From Candidatus Peregrinibacteria bacterium (GTDB taxonomy: Bacteria > Patescibacteriota > Gracilibacteria > UBA1369 > JACRIC01), in assembly GCA_016188705.1 (NCBI GenBank), contig JACPHH010000014.1, forward strand, positions 1 to 64,000: a stretch of DNA of 64,000 nt, read 5' to 3'. Position 1 is the stretch's first letter. Each line of letters begins with the position of its first letter. A program made the position numbers and the translations under genes. Shown one piece after another: positions 1-9,264 of this stretch. A model generated the notes under the pieces. The model saw only the letters and a program-made list of their open reading frames with translations, was not told where the DNA came from and did no database searches.

Positions 1-161
1 AGGGCGAAAATTCGCTAAAAATGCTATCGGCTACGCATTTTTTAACGCTCATTTTTGCCTCTTTTTGAAAGCCGGCCTGCGTAACTCGCTCTGAACTCTC
101 GCCTGCCAGCATATGTATTCAAAGAAAAAAGCGTATGATCCGTTTTTCAGAGGTTCCTTAG
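1..161. repeat. Palindromic repeat (family C) plus terminal arm of family A
   Basis: Positions 2-57 form a long imperfect hairpin: GCGAAAAT and TAAAAATGC on the left arm pair with GCATTTTT and ATTTTTGCC on the right. The block to about 135 reappears at about 20575-20750 with few differences. The right end (about 143-159) reads CGTTTTTCAGAGGTTCC, the terminal arm of the family A palindromes. It lies 10-15 bases beyond the trpS stop codon. No gene is seen here. Confidence 0.8.
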
Positions 162-169
162 AAGATTTA

Positions 170-1138
170 TTAATCTAGGCCGACTTTTTTTCGTACTTCT
201 TCGGTAGTTTTTATTGCAAGAGCTTTTGCTTTCTTTCCGCCTTCGCTGAGAACGGATTCGACGTAATTTCGTTCTTGCATGAGTTTTTCACGTTTTTCCC
301 TCGGAGTATGAAATTCGTCCATTATTTTTTCAAAAAGCATTTTTTTACTATCGCCATAGCCGAAACCGCCGTTGAGAAATTTTTCCCTTAATTTTTTGAT
401 TTCTTCTTGTTTTGCAAGGAGGCTGTAAAGTTGAAATATAATATTTTTTTCTAGATTTTTCTTTTCTTCAACCGTGGCTGAATCGGTTATAATGCTCATA
501 ACCTGTTTTTTGAGAATATTTTCAGGCGCGAAAATATCAATGGTATTTCCATAACTTTTACTCATTTTTTCTCCATCTATTCCAGGAACCGTAGCGACGT
601 TTTCCTTAATAAGGGCTTCGGGTAAGGTGAATGTTTCTCCAAATGTTTTATTAAATCGTTGTGCAATGTCGCGGGCGATTTCGACGTGCTGTTTTTGATC
701 CTTTCCAACCGGAACAATATGCGGATGATACATGAGAATATCAACCGCCATGAGTACGGGATAATTAAAAAGGCCTACGGAAGATTCTTTTTTTCCTTTT
801 TTAACGGCATCTTTCCAAGCGTGCGCGCGTTCGAGCATGCCCATGGGAGTGATGCATTCGAGAATCCAAGCAAGTTCCGTATGTTCCGGTACATCGCTTT
901 GTCTGAAAAATACCGATTTTTGGGGGTCAAGTCCCAACGCGAGGTAATCTACTGCCAGTTCGAAGGTCATTTCACGAAGTTTTTCTGGATCCCGTACTGT
1001 CGTGAGAGCATGATAATTGGCAATGAAATAAAAACATTCTTCATGTTGGTTTTGAAGTTCAATGTGTTGTTTCATGGCTCCGAGGTAGTTTCCAAGGTGA
1101 GGATTGCCGCTCGGCTGCATTCCGGAGAGAACACGCAT
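170..1138 (-). CDS. trpS: Tryptophanyl-tRNA synthetase
   Basis: Class I aminoacyl-tRNA synthetase that charges tRNA-Trp with tryptophan. The HIGH-type signature lies in PSGNPHLGNYLG near the N-terminus and the KMSKS loop is intact (GEKMSKSYGN). Length from this start is 322 aa, normal for bacterial TrpS. An in-frame ATG at 1183 would add 15 residues, but a plausible promoter (TGTAAA at 1189-1194, TATACT at 1166-1171, spacer 17) predicts transcription from about 1159, inside that extension, and the family begins with RVLSGMQPSG. I therefore chose the ATG at 1138. It follows priA on the same strand. No Shine-Dalgarno sequence is visible. Confidence 0.95.
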   Translation of the reverse strand: MRVLSGMQPSGNPHLGNYLGAMKQHIELQNQHEECFYFIANYHALTTVRDPEKLREMTFELAVDYLALGLDPQKSVFFRQSDVPEHTELAWILECITPMGMLERAHAWKDAVKKGKKESSVGLFNYPVLMAVDILMYHPHIVPVGKDQKQHVEIARDIAQRFNKTFGETFTLPEALIKENVATVPGIDGEKMSKSYGNTIDIFAPENILKKQVMSIITDSATVEEKKNLEKNIIFQLYSLLAKQEEIKKLREKFLNGGFGYGDSKKMLFEKIMDEFHTPREKREKLMQERNYVESVLSEGGKKAKALAIKTTEEVRKKVGLD

Positions 1139-1197
1139 ATTTTTATTCAATATAAAATCTTTGCCAGTATAGCAGATGACCATTTACATTTACAGTA

Positions 1198-3078
1198 TCA
1201 TGTTAGGTTTATGGGATCGGGATCTATTTTCCATTCTTTTCCTAAAGGAATATTTTTGAGTAATTTTTGAGGATGTTCGCTTTTGATGATGATATGATGT
1301 TGATATTTGCCATGGTGAAAAGAGGGGATCGCCGGAATTTCATATATTTTCGATAATTCTTTTTTTTCAGCTATTTTTTTTAAAGTTTGTAACATTATAT
1401 TCGTCATATATTGAACTCGTTTACTATTTTCGTGTTGGCAAGTGAGCCGAAGCAGTCTCGTAAAAGGAGGATATTGGAATTCATTTCTTTTGTTTATTTC
1501 TTCTTTGAAGAATAGTGGATAATTATTTTGTTTCAGTTTCGTAAAAAAAATATTCGAAGGTTGGTAGGTTTGAATGATTACGGTATCTCCTGGCATGTTT
1601 GTTAGAATAAGTTGGCTGAAGGTTTGAAAGCTTTCTTCCGAGGCTTGATAATCCGGACGCGAAAGTTGAAGATCGGCTAAAATAATTCCAATGCATCCCG
1701 CCCTCGGATACGTTTCCAATTTCAGCAGGAGCTGTGTTCCAACAATAATATCTGCTTCCTGGATTTTCGGTATTGCTTTTTTGAAATCTTTTATAGTTTT
1801 TACGGTGTCGCTGTCAATTCTGATTATGTTGGATTTCGGAAAAAGATTATGGACCGTTTCTTCGACTTTTTCGGTTCCGCCTCCAAGCGGTTTTAAGTAT
1901 GTGCTATTGCATTTTTTGCATCTTACGGGAAGATCTTTTTTCAGACCGCAGGTATTGCATATGAGTAATTTTTTTGTTCGAAAATAAGGAAGCGCGGTAT
2001 GACAATTCGGGCATTCCACTTTTTCTCCGCATTCACGGCAGAGAATGGCTGAAATGCTTCCTTTTTTGTTTATAAAAAGTATTGTTTGTTTTTTTTCATG
2101 AAGATTTTTTGTGATTTCGCGCTCAAGACATTCACTTATAAGTGAATAATTTTTTCTTTTTAATTCGTCACTCATGTCTACCATAATGATATTTCGTTTT
2201 TTCTTTTTTTTACTTTGAACGAGTCGCGCATTTCCGGTTTGAGTGAGATAATAACTTTCAATCGAAGGCGCGTGGCTGGCAAGCACGACTGAATTTTTAG
2301 CACATTCTTGTATTTTTTTTACCACGTTTCTTGTGTGGTATTTTGGAGACTGTTCCTGTCGGTAGCTGATATTGTCATGTTCTTGATCAACGATGATGAG
2401 ACCGAGGTTTTGATAAGGAAGAAAAAGAGAGCTTCTTGATCCTATTATAAGAGATGTTTTATTCATTCGAACATCCATCCAGATTTCAGCTTTTGTTTTT
2501 TCCGTCAAAGATCCATGCCAGAGAACACATTTTTTATCCTGAAAATTTTTATCCTGAAAGATTGGAAGGATATTTTTTACCATACAAAGTTCTGACACGA
2601 GCAGCACGGCTTGTTGTTCTTTTTGAATGGTTTTTTCGATCATTTTTTTGTATTGCTCAAATCGTTCTTCTTCGAGCTCATGCTGATATATCCATGTTTT
2701 TGGAGTTTTTTTTTCAGACAAAGGATTTGAAAGAAGCGTCAGATGAAGCGGTATTATTCCCGAAAAAATTTTTTCAGGAATAAAAAGTTTGTAGGCTCGA
2801 TAAAGGTCGCATAGAGAATCATTTTGTATCCATTCGAGAAGTTTTTGCTGCCAAGGAAGAAGAATTGGACATTCGCTGAGGATTTCTATAATTTTTTTTG
2901 TCGGATATGATGGTTTTTTTTCGTGTATTTTAATAACTATTCCTGTTTTTTTGAGAGTTCGAAAGGGGATAGAAACGAGTTGTCCTTCTTGTATTTCAAA
3001 GGTTTCAGGTACTTCATAGGTCAAGTTTCCCTTGAGAGAAGAAATCGGGTGATTGACAAGAATTTCTGCGAATTTCAT
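1198..3078 (-). CDS. priA: Primosomal protein N' (PriA), apparently ATPase-defective
   Basis: PriA restarts stalled replication forks. The N-terminal 3'-end-binding domain, the Walker B region (VDQEHD, about residue 230), a zinc-binding region with eight cysteines (about 347-390), the GGGTEKVEE segment and the C-terminal DPDP ending all align with PriA. The P-loop expected as GVTGSGKT is replaced by WIYQHELEEER (about 129-139), and motif VI, normally QVAGRAGR, reads QLILTNMPG (about 489-497). An active ATPase is therefore unlikely; it may be a structural or DNA-binding form. The upstream in-frame GTG at 3099 is less likely than this ATG, where the typical MKFAEI start lies. Confidence 0.9.
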   Translation of the reverse strand: MKFAEILVNHPISSLKGNLTYEVPETFEIQEGQLVSIPFRTLKKTGIVIKIHEKKPSYPTKKIIEILSECPILLPWQQKLLEWIQNDSLCDLYRAYKLFIPEKIFSGIIPLHLTLLSNPLSEKKTPKTWIYQHELEEERFEQYKKMIEKTIQKEQQAVLLVSELCMVKNILPIFQDKNFQDKKCVLWHGSLTEKTKAEIWMDVRMNKTSLIIGSRSSLFLPYQNLGLIIVDQEHDNISYRQEQSPKYHTRNVVKKIQECAKNSVVLASHAPSIESYYLTQTGNARLVQSKKKKKRNIIMVDMSDELKRKNYSLISECLEREITKNLHEKKQTILFINKKGSISAILCRECGEKVECPNCHTALPYFRTKKLLICNTCGLKKDLPVRCKKCNSTYLKPLGGGTEKVEETVHNLFPKSNIIRIDSDTVKTIKDFKKAIPKIQEADIIVGTQLLLKLETYPRAGCIGIILADLQLSRPDYQASEESFQTFSQLILTNMPGDTVIIQTYQPSNIFFTKLKQNNYPLFFKEEINKRNEFQYPPFTRLLRLTCQHENSKRVQYMTNIMLQTLKKIAEKKELSKIYEIPAIPSFHHGKYQHHIIIKSEHPQKLLKNIPLGKEWKIDPDPINLT

Positions 3079-3099
3079 AGCTGTCTCATAAACTATCAC

Positions 3100-3416
3100 A
3101 TGCTGTCTTGATTTTCCATTTTTCGTTCAACCCGAAGGGAAAAGACGTATTTTGTCCATTTCTGCATTACTCCTTCTCGATGTACCTTTGGGTACACTCT
3201 TGTCGTCGTTCCTTGAACTGAACAAAATACGTCTCTTCCATCTGTAAAAATTTTATGTGAACACTGCCTAACATTTTTTTTAAAAAAAAATCGTATGATC
3301 CAGAATCCTACGTGTTTTATTTTGAAAAAAATAGAGAAAAGAACCTGAAGTAAGTCGATTTTTTAAAACATCACTGGAAGCTAGCCGGAAGAATTTTTAT
3401 TTTTTTTTAAAAAAAT
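3100..3416. repeat. Repeat-bearing intergenic region between tRNA-Arg and priA
   Basis: Positions about 3141-3238 form a large imperfect hairpin: AAGACGTATTTTGT at the left pairs with ACAAAATACGTCT at the right, with an inner TGTACC/GGGTACA stem. Positions 3234-3250 (TCTCTTCCATCTGTAAA) match the first codons of the SprT-like gene at 39904, and the preceding TTCCTTGAACTGAACAAAA also matches the region upstream of that gene. The family B motif TTTTATGTGAACACTGCCTA follows at 3251-3270. No gene is seen. Confidence 0.7.
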
Positions 3417-3492
3417 TGGTGCGCCAGGAGGGATTCGAACCCCCGACACCCGGTTCCGAAGACCGGTGCTCTATCCTCTGAGCTACTGGCGC
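3417..3492 (-). tRNA. tRNA-Arg (anticodon UCG)
   Basis: A complete cloverleaf reads on the minus strand. The acceptor stem is GCGCCAG/CTGGCGC, the anticodon stem CCGGT/ACCGG, the loop CTTCGGA gives anticodon TCG, and the T arm is GGGGG-TTCGAAT-CCCTC. Discriminator A is followed by an encoded CCA (3419-3417). A promoter TTGCAG (3526-3531), spacer 18, TACAAT (3502-3507) lies just upstream. The gene stands alone between secDF and priA. Confidence 0.97.
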
Positions 3493-3539
3493 AGCATCGG
3501 CATTGTAGCTTTTTTCTCTCTTTGACTGCAAATTTTTTA

Positions 3540-3701
3540 CCGCTTCTTGAGAGTATTTTACCTGATACGCCTTTTTCACCTCATTCTTCCCTTGCTTTGC
3601 TCAGTCCAGAACGGGGACCTCGCAATTTATCGCGATTCAAAATTTTCGCACAAAATTTGTAAATTTCGTAACGAAATGACGTTTTTTAGAGATTTTTTAG
3701 G
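3540..3701. repeat. Degenerate family A palindromic repeat downstream of secDF
   Basis: It carries the family A core (GTATTTTACCTGATACGCC, then TTTGCTCAGTCCAGAACGG and AACGAAATGACGTTTTTTAG) in a diverged form. It begins next to the tRNA-Arg promoter and reaches the secDF stop codon. The sequence is similar to the better copies at 14042 and 7430. Confidence 0.7.
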
Positions 3702-6700
3702 CTATTTTTGTTGCTTTTTTATATCCCAATTTCTCCACGCAACGAGAAGCGGGGAGGCAACGAAAATCGATGAATATGTTCCCGCAGTGATGCCAACTAA
3801 GAGCGCGAAAGCAAAAAATCGTATGGTCGGCGCTCCAAAAATGAAAAGAGTCAGGATGGTAAGCAAGGTCGAAAGAGATGTATTGATCGATCGAGCGAGA
3901 GTTTGATTTAAGGCTTTATTGGTAATATCTTCGAATGTTTCGTTACGCGTCTGAAATTTTAGATTTTCACGAATTCGATCAAACACGACGATGGTATCAT
4001 GCACCGAAAATCCGATAATGGTAAGAAGAGCCGTAATAAAAAGAGCATCGATTTCAACATTGAGAAATTTTCCAACAATGAGATAGGCTCCAATCGTGAT
4101 TATTACATCGTGTATAAGCGCTAAAATGGCACATATACCAAAACGCCAGGGATTAATCCTTTTTGGAATCCTTCTAAACGCGAAGGCAATATAAAGAACA
4201 ATCATGATGAGGGCCAAAATAAGGGCGTACAAGGCACGAATTTTGAGTGTTTTTCCTATGGTGGGACCTATTGTGGTGAAGCGCGGTTCTTCAAAATTTC
4301 CTAATTTTTCATTCAATGTTTTTTTAATAATTTCGTGAGTCTCGTTATCGATATACTTTGTCCGTATAATGAAGCTTTGTTGATCTGTTGGCATAACAAG
4401 AGGAGCTCCGAGTGTTATTGTTTGATTTTGTGGTTCAGAGTTAGTCTCATCGAGTTTTATTTGAGCGACTACGTCGGAAAATGTTTTGCCTTCCAAGTTT
4501 TGCAGAGCGTTGCTTACGCGATCAGTAGTTACGGTTTGATCCTCGAATTTTAATTCCATGAGACTTCCTCCAGTAAAATCGAGTCCGAAATTTGTGCCGA
4601 AAATTATGAGCGCCATCATACTGACAACGATCAAGCTTCCTGAAATTGTAAACCATGTTTTACTTCGCGCGATAAAATCAAAAGTTTTCTTTTCTTTTTT
4701 CTTCCTTGGCGCATAGAGAGCAAGTTTTTGTCCCCAACTGGTTTTAATCATCCAACGCAGAAGGGTATGTGTCACGGTAATAGCTGTAAACATCGATACA
4801 AGAATTCCCATCGCAAGATTGAAGGCAAAACCTTGAATAAGAGATGTGCCGAAGTAAAACAGAATAGCGCAAGTAATAAGTGATGAAAAATTTGAGTCGC
4901 GAATAGAACTCCATGCTCGATCAAATCCAATTTCTACGGCGGAAGTAAGAGGTTTTCCTTCATGTATTTCTTCTTTTATGCGTTCAAAAATGAGAATATT
5001 CGCATCAACCGCCATACCAATGGAAAGTATGACTCCTGCTATTCCTGCCAGGGTCAATACTACTGGAGTTATGAGTACAAGGGTCGTAAAGAAAAGAATA
5101 AAACAGGCCAGAATAAAAGCAATCATTTTTTCACCCCCTGATTCGTTGCTTTTCATTACTTTTGAAACGATCAGCACGAAAAGTATGGAAGAGAGGAATA
5201 ATGCGTATGAAAGTGGTAAGGCGGATTTTATAAGAAATAAAAGAATAACGCCGTACATAAACAGTGCGATTGTTGCGACCAGCCCGGGCAAGCGATAATA
5301 AAGAATCATGAAAAGTATTACGGCAATGAGCCCTAAAATTCCCGCTTTCATGCTTTTATCGAGCGCTATTTGGCCCAAACTTGCTCCAATCGTATATTGT
5401 CCCGCGAGTGTGATTGGCGCGGGAATCGCGCCGGTATTAAGATCGCGGGAAAGATTTGTCGCTTCGTCTATGGAGAAATTTCCACTGATTTGCGCGGACC
5501 CACCTGAGATTTTTTCATTGACCCGAGGCGCTGATATGAGATCGCCTCCGACAAAAATAGCTACTTGTTTTCCAATATTTCGTTCAGTTATTTGCTCAAA
5601 AAGTTTGGCTCCTTCATCGTTGAATTTAATCGACACATAGGGATTTCCTCCTTGCTGAAATGTAACGTCGGCATGAACAAAATGTTTTCCTGTCAGACCG
5701 GTGTCCTTCCATGCGTCTGGTGTCGTTGAATAGAAAATGCGGGCCAGTTTTACTTTTGGTTCGATTTTTGTTTCAGTAGAAAGTTCTTTAATGTTAGCTA
5801 CTTTGATTATGTGAAAACCGTATTGGCTTTTTACAATGTCGGATATTTGGTCTTTTTGCATTGCAAAAGCGGCATCGGAAAATTCTTTTACCATTTTTTC
5901 CGCAGTGAAAAATCCAAGATCTCCGCCATTTTCTTTACTTCCTTGATCTTCGGAATATTCTTTGGCAAGAGCGGCAAAATCAGCGCCTTCGGATTTTGCC
6001 TTGGCAAGGATTTCTTCCGCTCTTTTTTTTGCCTCGTCTTCCGTTCTCGTAACGGTTTCAGGCACATCTTTTACTCCCTTGTATTGAATTAAAATATGGC
6101 TTGCCTGAACTTCTTTCGGATGGTCAATTTTTCTTTCGCTATTATCTATTTTTTCAAGCAATTTATAGATTGCATAGCCTTTTTGAGTAACGAATTGTCC
6201 TGATTCATTTACTCCATAATTACCATCTTCTTCTTTGATTTCAATAAGTTCTGGGATAATATCTCCATTTTTTAAACTGGAATCAAAAGCTTTTTCGGAA
6301 ATTTTTCCTGAAAGTTGATCAGCGTAGCTATATTCTGAATCTTCGATGAATTCCACTTTTCCCGATAATTTTTTATTTTCTTCGTCCGCAATAGTTTTGA
6401 GGTCGGATTGTGGATTTTTTAAAAGAGTTTCGAGTACCGTCTGACTTTGAATTCGTATTTCTTCTTTCTTTTCAGGTTCGATTTCCGTTTTTTGTTCTTT
6501 GAATTCTAGCTGTATGATTTTTCCGACTGTTTTTTTTGCGTCTTCAATGTTCGTCAGACCAGCAAGCTCGGCTATTATATGAAATTCATTTCCAACATTG
6601 GATGTATAAATATAGGGTTCAGAAACTCCAAGTCCGTTGACTCTTCGATTGATGACTTCTTTTACTCCTTCAACGATATTTTCGCGATCACTATCGGGAA

Positions 6701-6896
6701 CATTGCTCAGATCAATTTTATAATCGAGTTGAGTCCCTCCCTGCAAGTCGAGTCCGAGTTGAATACCTGCGTTCAAAATCGACGCGGGTGTCGCGGGAAG
6801 TATTGTTTTTTGAATCGTATTCGGAAGATCAAAGAATCCGAGCAGAAGCGCTGCCACAAGGATGCCAATAACTTGCAGAGAAAGGTATTTTTTCAT
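3702..6896 (-). CDS. secDF: SecD-SecF fusion with embedded parvulin (PpiC) domain
   Basis: A 1064-aa membrane protein of the Sec translocon that uses the proton motive force to pull exported proteins outward. After an N-terminal membrane segment (about 5-24) comes the SecD head (GLDLQGGTQLDYK, 48-60). A parvulin prolyl isomerase follows at about 263-370 (SHILIQYKG, GGDLGFF, YGFHIIKV), preceded by a second, degenerate parvulin-like stretch (about 150-250). The SecD P1 end, six membrane helices (from about 515; GMAVDANILIFERI) and the SecF half (from about 740; GLDFTGGSLMEL, FSVHDTIVVFDRI) complete it. SecDF fusions are known; a foldase inside the SecD head is not part of the usual architecture. 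It lies just downstream of the cupin gene. Confidence 0.93.
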   Translation of the reverse strand: MKKYLSLQVIGILVAALLLGFFDLPNTIQKTILPATPASILNAGIQLGLDLQGGTQLDYKIDLSNVPDSDRENIVEGVKEVINRRVNGLGVSEPYIYTSNVGNEFHIIAELAGLTNIEDAKKTVGKIIQLEFKEQKTEIEPEKKEEIRIQSQTVLETLLKNPQSDLKTIADEENKKLSGKVEFIEDSEYSYADQLSGKISEKAFDSSLKNGDIIPELIEIKEEDGNYGVNESGQFVTQKGYAIYKLLEKIDNSERKIDHPKEVQASHILIQYKGVKDVPETVTRTEDEAKKRAEEILAKAKSEGADFAALAKEYSEDQGSKENGGDLGFFTAEKMVKEFSDAAFAMQKDQISDIVKSQYGFHIIKVANIKELSTETKIEPKVKLARIFYSTTPDAWKDTGLTGKHFVHADVTFQQGGNPYVSIKFNDEGAKLFEQITERNIGKQVAIFVGGDLISAPRVNEKISGGSAQISGNFSIDEATNLSRDLNTGAIPAPITLAGQYTIGASLGQIALDKSMKAGILGLIAVILFMILYYRLPGLVATIALFMYGVILLFLIKSALPLSYALFLSSILFVLIVSKVMKSNESGGEKMIAFILACFILFFTTLVLITPVVLTLAGIAGVILSIGMAVDANILIFERIKEEIHEGKPLTSAVEIGFDRAWSSIRDSNFSSLITCAILFYFGTSLIQGFAFNLAMGILVSMFTAITVTHTLLRWMIKTSWGQKLALYAPRKKKEKKTFDFIARSKTWFTISGSLIVVSMMALIIFGTNFGLDFTGGSLMELKFEDQTVTTDRVSNALQNLEGKTFSDVVAQIKLDETNSEPQNQTITLGAPLVMPTDQQSFIIRTKYIDNETHEIIKKTLNEKLGNFEEPRFTTIGPTIGKTLKIRALYALILALIMIVLYIAFAFRRIPKRINPWRFGICAILALIHDVIITIGAYLIVGKFLNVEIDALFITALLTIIGFSVHDTIVVFDRIRENLKFQTRNETFEDITNKALNQTLARSINTSLSTLLTILTLFIFGAPTIRFFAFALLVGITAGTYSSIFVASPLLVAWRNWDIKKQQK

Positions 6897-6902
6897 AGAG
6901 TT

Positions 6903-7358
6903 TTATTGAGAAATTTTATTGAGAAATTTGTGAAGTTCTTTATCTTCCGTTTCATTATTGCCTTTTCCATTTCGTCCGTAGTCATCTTCAATTTTTATAA
7001 CATCATCAAGTTCAGGAGTTGATACTTCAAAAATAAGAGCGTCTTCGATGGCTTCCAGACGGTGAATACAGCCAGGGGTAACATCAACTTTTTGGCCTTT
7101 GAGCAGTATTTTTTTTTGTAATTTTTTCATATTCGATCCCATGGTGAAGAGCACTTTTCCTTGAAAAATATACTGTGTTTCTTGTTTTTTCTCATGATAC
7201 TGCAACGAATAGCGGTGTCCCTTTTTCACTTCGAGAATTTTTCCGGCGTATTTTCCCGTGTGAGCAAACCAAATTTCTCTTCCCCATGGTTTTTCTTTTA
7301 TTTGCACTTTTGCAAGAAGAATATTTTTTTTCGTCTTATTTAAGGATTTTTTTATCAT
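6903..7358 (-). CDS. Cupin, C-terminal type II mannose-6-phosphate isomerase domain
   Basis: A 151-aa single-domain cupin. Motifs KPWGREIWFA, the metal-binding cluster around SLQYHEKKQETQYIFQG and the conserved VTPGCIHRLEA match the isomerase half of bifunctional ManC proteins, which interconverts fructose-6-phosphate and mannose-6-phosphate. The other half of ManC is encoded separately at 9753-10826 without a cupin, so the two genes together look like a split ManC supplying GDP-mannose for envelope glycans. The gene ends six bases before secDF. The C-terminal tail is charged and low-complexity. Confidence 0.85.
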   Translation of the reverse strand: MIKKSLNKTKKNILLAKVQIKEKPWGREIWFAHTGKYAGKILEVKKGHRYSLQYHEKKQETQYIFQGKVLFTMGSNMKKLQKKILLKGQKVDVTPGCIHRLEAIEDALIFEVSTPELDDVIKIEDDYGRNGKGNNETEDKELHKFLNKISQ

Positions 7359-7429
7359 TGAAGTCGATTTTTACTTTTAAGCTTTCATACTTTACCAGAA
7401 AAAAAAGCCTTTTTCCAAACTTTTCTATT

Positions 7430-7602
7430 TAAGGAGTTTTTGAAAAACAGATTTTTGTTACGAAATTTGCAAATTTTGTGCGAAAATTTTGAACCGCAAC
7501 GAAGTTTTGGATTGAGCGAAGCGAAGAAAGAATGCGGTAGGGGAGGCGTATCAGGTGAGATACGTCGAGGAGCGATGAAAAATTTTATGTGAACACTGCC
7601 TA
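7430..7602. repeat. Family A core joined to family B end motif
   Basis: Reads GTTTTTGAAAAACAGATTTT, then TTACGAAATTTGCAAATTTT, the GAGCGAAGCGAAG block, GGCGTATCAGGTGAGATACG, and ends with TTTTATGTGAACACTGCCTA (7583-7602). The last three bases are the complement of the stop codon of the protease gene. It fills most of the 240-base gap between the cupin and protease genes. Confidence 0.75.
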
Positions 7603-9240
7603 ATATATTTTTCCCAAAGGCTCTATAAGCATTTTCCCCCCCTGTTCAATGGTAAGTGAGGCAGAGACGAAATCGATATCAAGAGCCGCTCCATCTTGTA
7701 TGAAAATGCCTCCTGATGGACCTACTCGTACAGCTCCCATTGGCCCGAGAGTTTGACGAAGAATGCAATTTTTTTCAATAAACCATTCCGTAGTGCCTGT
7801 TATTTGGCAACTTTGTGAGGCAGCGCCCACGTCAATTCTTGCTGTTGTTATGCCATTTTTACTGTCTGTAATCAATACTCCGTTTTGTTTTAAAAATGTA
7901 AGGACATCATTGACTGAGGCATTTGGAATCATTTCCCGAATAAGCGCCCAACTGCCTGCAACATGAGGAGTGGCCTGTGATGTTCCAGTTTTTTCGCCGT
8001 AGGATCCTCCGGGAATGGAAGAAAGAATTGATGTCCCAGGAGCTAAAAGTGAAAGAAAGGCAGCGCTGTTAGAGCTTGCGCGAACGGTATCATTGTTTTC
8101 GGTATTGCCCACGCTGATGGCGTTTGATAAACAACCAGGCGCGGAAATTTTATCTGTGTAGCTATTATTACCGCTACTCATGATTGGAGCGACGTTGGCT
8201 GCGCGCAGATTATCGAATGCCGTTTTCCAATAGGAGTATTTTGTATCGCATTCCGATGACGTGGAATATCCTGTACTCGATTGGAGGCTGCCATTGACCG
8301 CTACAACGCTAAATCCGAAATTTTCATCTAATGCGAGTTCCAGTACGCGTTCGAATCCGAATGTGACATCGGAAGAAAAAGTTACGACGCATGGAGCATC
8401 TGATCCGCAGTATTCAGGCTTGTTTTCATACATGCTGTAGACTTGTATGGAGATGAGATTGGCGTTAGGAGCGACACCGTTCAATGTTTTTCCGCTGTAG
8501 TATCCGTTTTTTCCGGCTACAATGCCCGCGATATGTGTTCCATGTTCACACTGGGTTGTTTTCGTTACGTCGCAATTTTGCGCTGTTCCCGGACCTGTTT
8601 CTTCTTGTCCTCCTCCAGGGCAAAGATTATCCGAGTAGCAAGCCTCGGAGACAATTTTTCCTGTTAAAAAAGGATGAGTGGAATCAATTCCTGTGTCGAT
8701 TATTCCCACTGCTTGCCCAGCCCCTTGATTTCCAAGTGTCCATGCGTCGTCGGCATTGATGATGCCAATACTTTCCGAAAGGCTCGGAGTGAGTATTTCA
8801 TCTTCATATATGTTTATCACGTTCGGATTCGTTGCAATTGTTTTCAGCGTGGCCGCATTGACCTCAAGCGCTATAAATGGCATATATCGGTAGCGTTTGA
8901 TTCGTTGTATATTTGTATTGGAAAAAGTTGATAAAAATTCGTCTTGCGCGGATTTTACCGCTTTTTGTAACTCTGAAAAATATTTATTTTTCGCGAAATT
9001 TGTTTTTTGACTCGCGATTTCTATGATAATTCGAACGCTTTCCGTGCTCTGAGCTTTGAGCGCGAGTTTTTGTAATAATACGTTATTAATATTTTTTTCC
9101 GCAGTTTTTGCTTCGATAACAGATTTTCGCGCAATAGCCGTTGCATTTTTTGTTTTGTAAACGACGTACATGCCTCCATATAATATTATTCCGAGGATAG
9201 CGAGAGTCCAAAGTTTATGCAATTTGAGTGTATGAATCAT
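7600..9240 (-). CDS. Secreted or membrane-anchored subtilisin-like serine protease (S8)
   Basis: A 546-aa protein with an N-terminal membrane segment (about 10-30), an inhibitor-type prodomain (about 65-150) and a subtilase catalytic domain. The Asp lies in VGIIDTGID, the His in EHGTHIAGIVAG, the oxyanion Asn in SSGNNS and the Ser in GTSQATPHVAG. The cysteine-rich insert CYSDNLCPGG is extra. A glycine-rich, beta-solenoid-like tail of about 55 residues follows. Probably exported through Sec and active outside the membrane; substrate unknown. It is probably co-transcribed with the small secreted gene at 9265. Its TAG stop is the first triplet of a family B repeat. Confidence 0.93.
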   Translation of the reverse strand: MIHTLKLHKLWTLAILGIILYGGMYVVYKTKNATAIARKSVIEAKTAEKNINNVLLQKLALKAQSTESVRIIIEIASQKTNFAKNKYFSELQKAVKSAQDEFLSTFSNTNIQRIKRYRYMPFIALEVNAATLKTIATNPNVINIYEDEILTPSLSESIGIINADDAWTLGNQGAGQAVGIIDTGIDSTHPFLTGKIVSEACYSDNLCPGGGQEETGPGTAQNCDVTKTTQCEHGTHIAGIVAGKNGYYSGKTLNGVAPNANLISIQVYSMYENKPEYCGSDAPCVVTFSSDVTFGFERVLELALDENFGFSVVAVNGSLQSSTGYSTSSECDTKYSYWKTAFDNLRAANVAPIMSSGNNSYTDKISAPGCLSNAISVGNTENNDTVRASSNSAAFLSLLAPGTSILSSIPGGSYGEKTGTSQATPHVAGSWALIREMIPNASVNDVLTFLKQNGVLITDSKNGITTARIDVGAASQSCQITGTTEWFIEKNCILRQTLGPMGAVRVGPSGGIFIQDGAALDIDFVSASLTIEQGGKMLIEPLGKIY

Positions 9241-9264
9241 GGATAATTTAATATTAGGGTTTCC

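Noticed and set aside
659-1270. 203-codon plus-strand frame
   Set aside because: It is antisense to trpS, whose motifs are clear.
3397-3579. Open frame of 60 codons reading PVAQRIEHRSSEPGVGGSNPS
   Set aside because: It is the translation of the tRNA-Arg gene, a common false protein.
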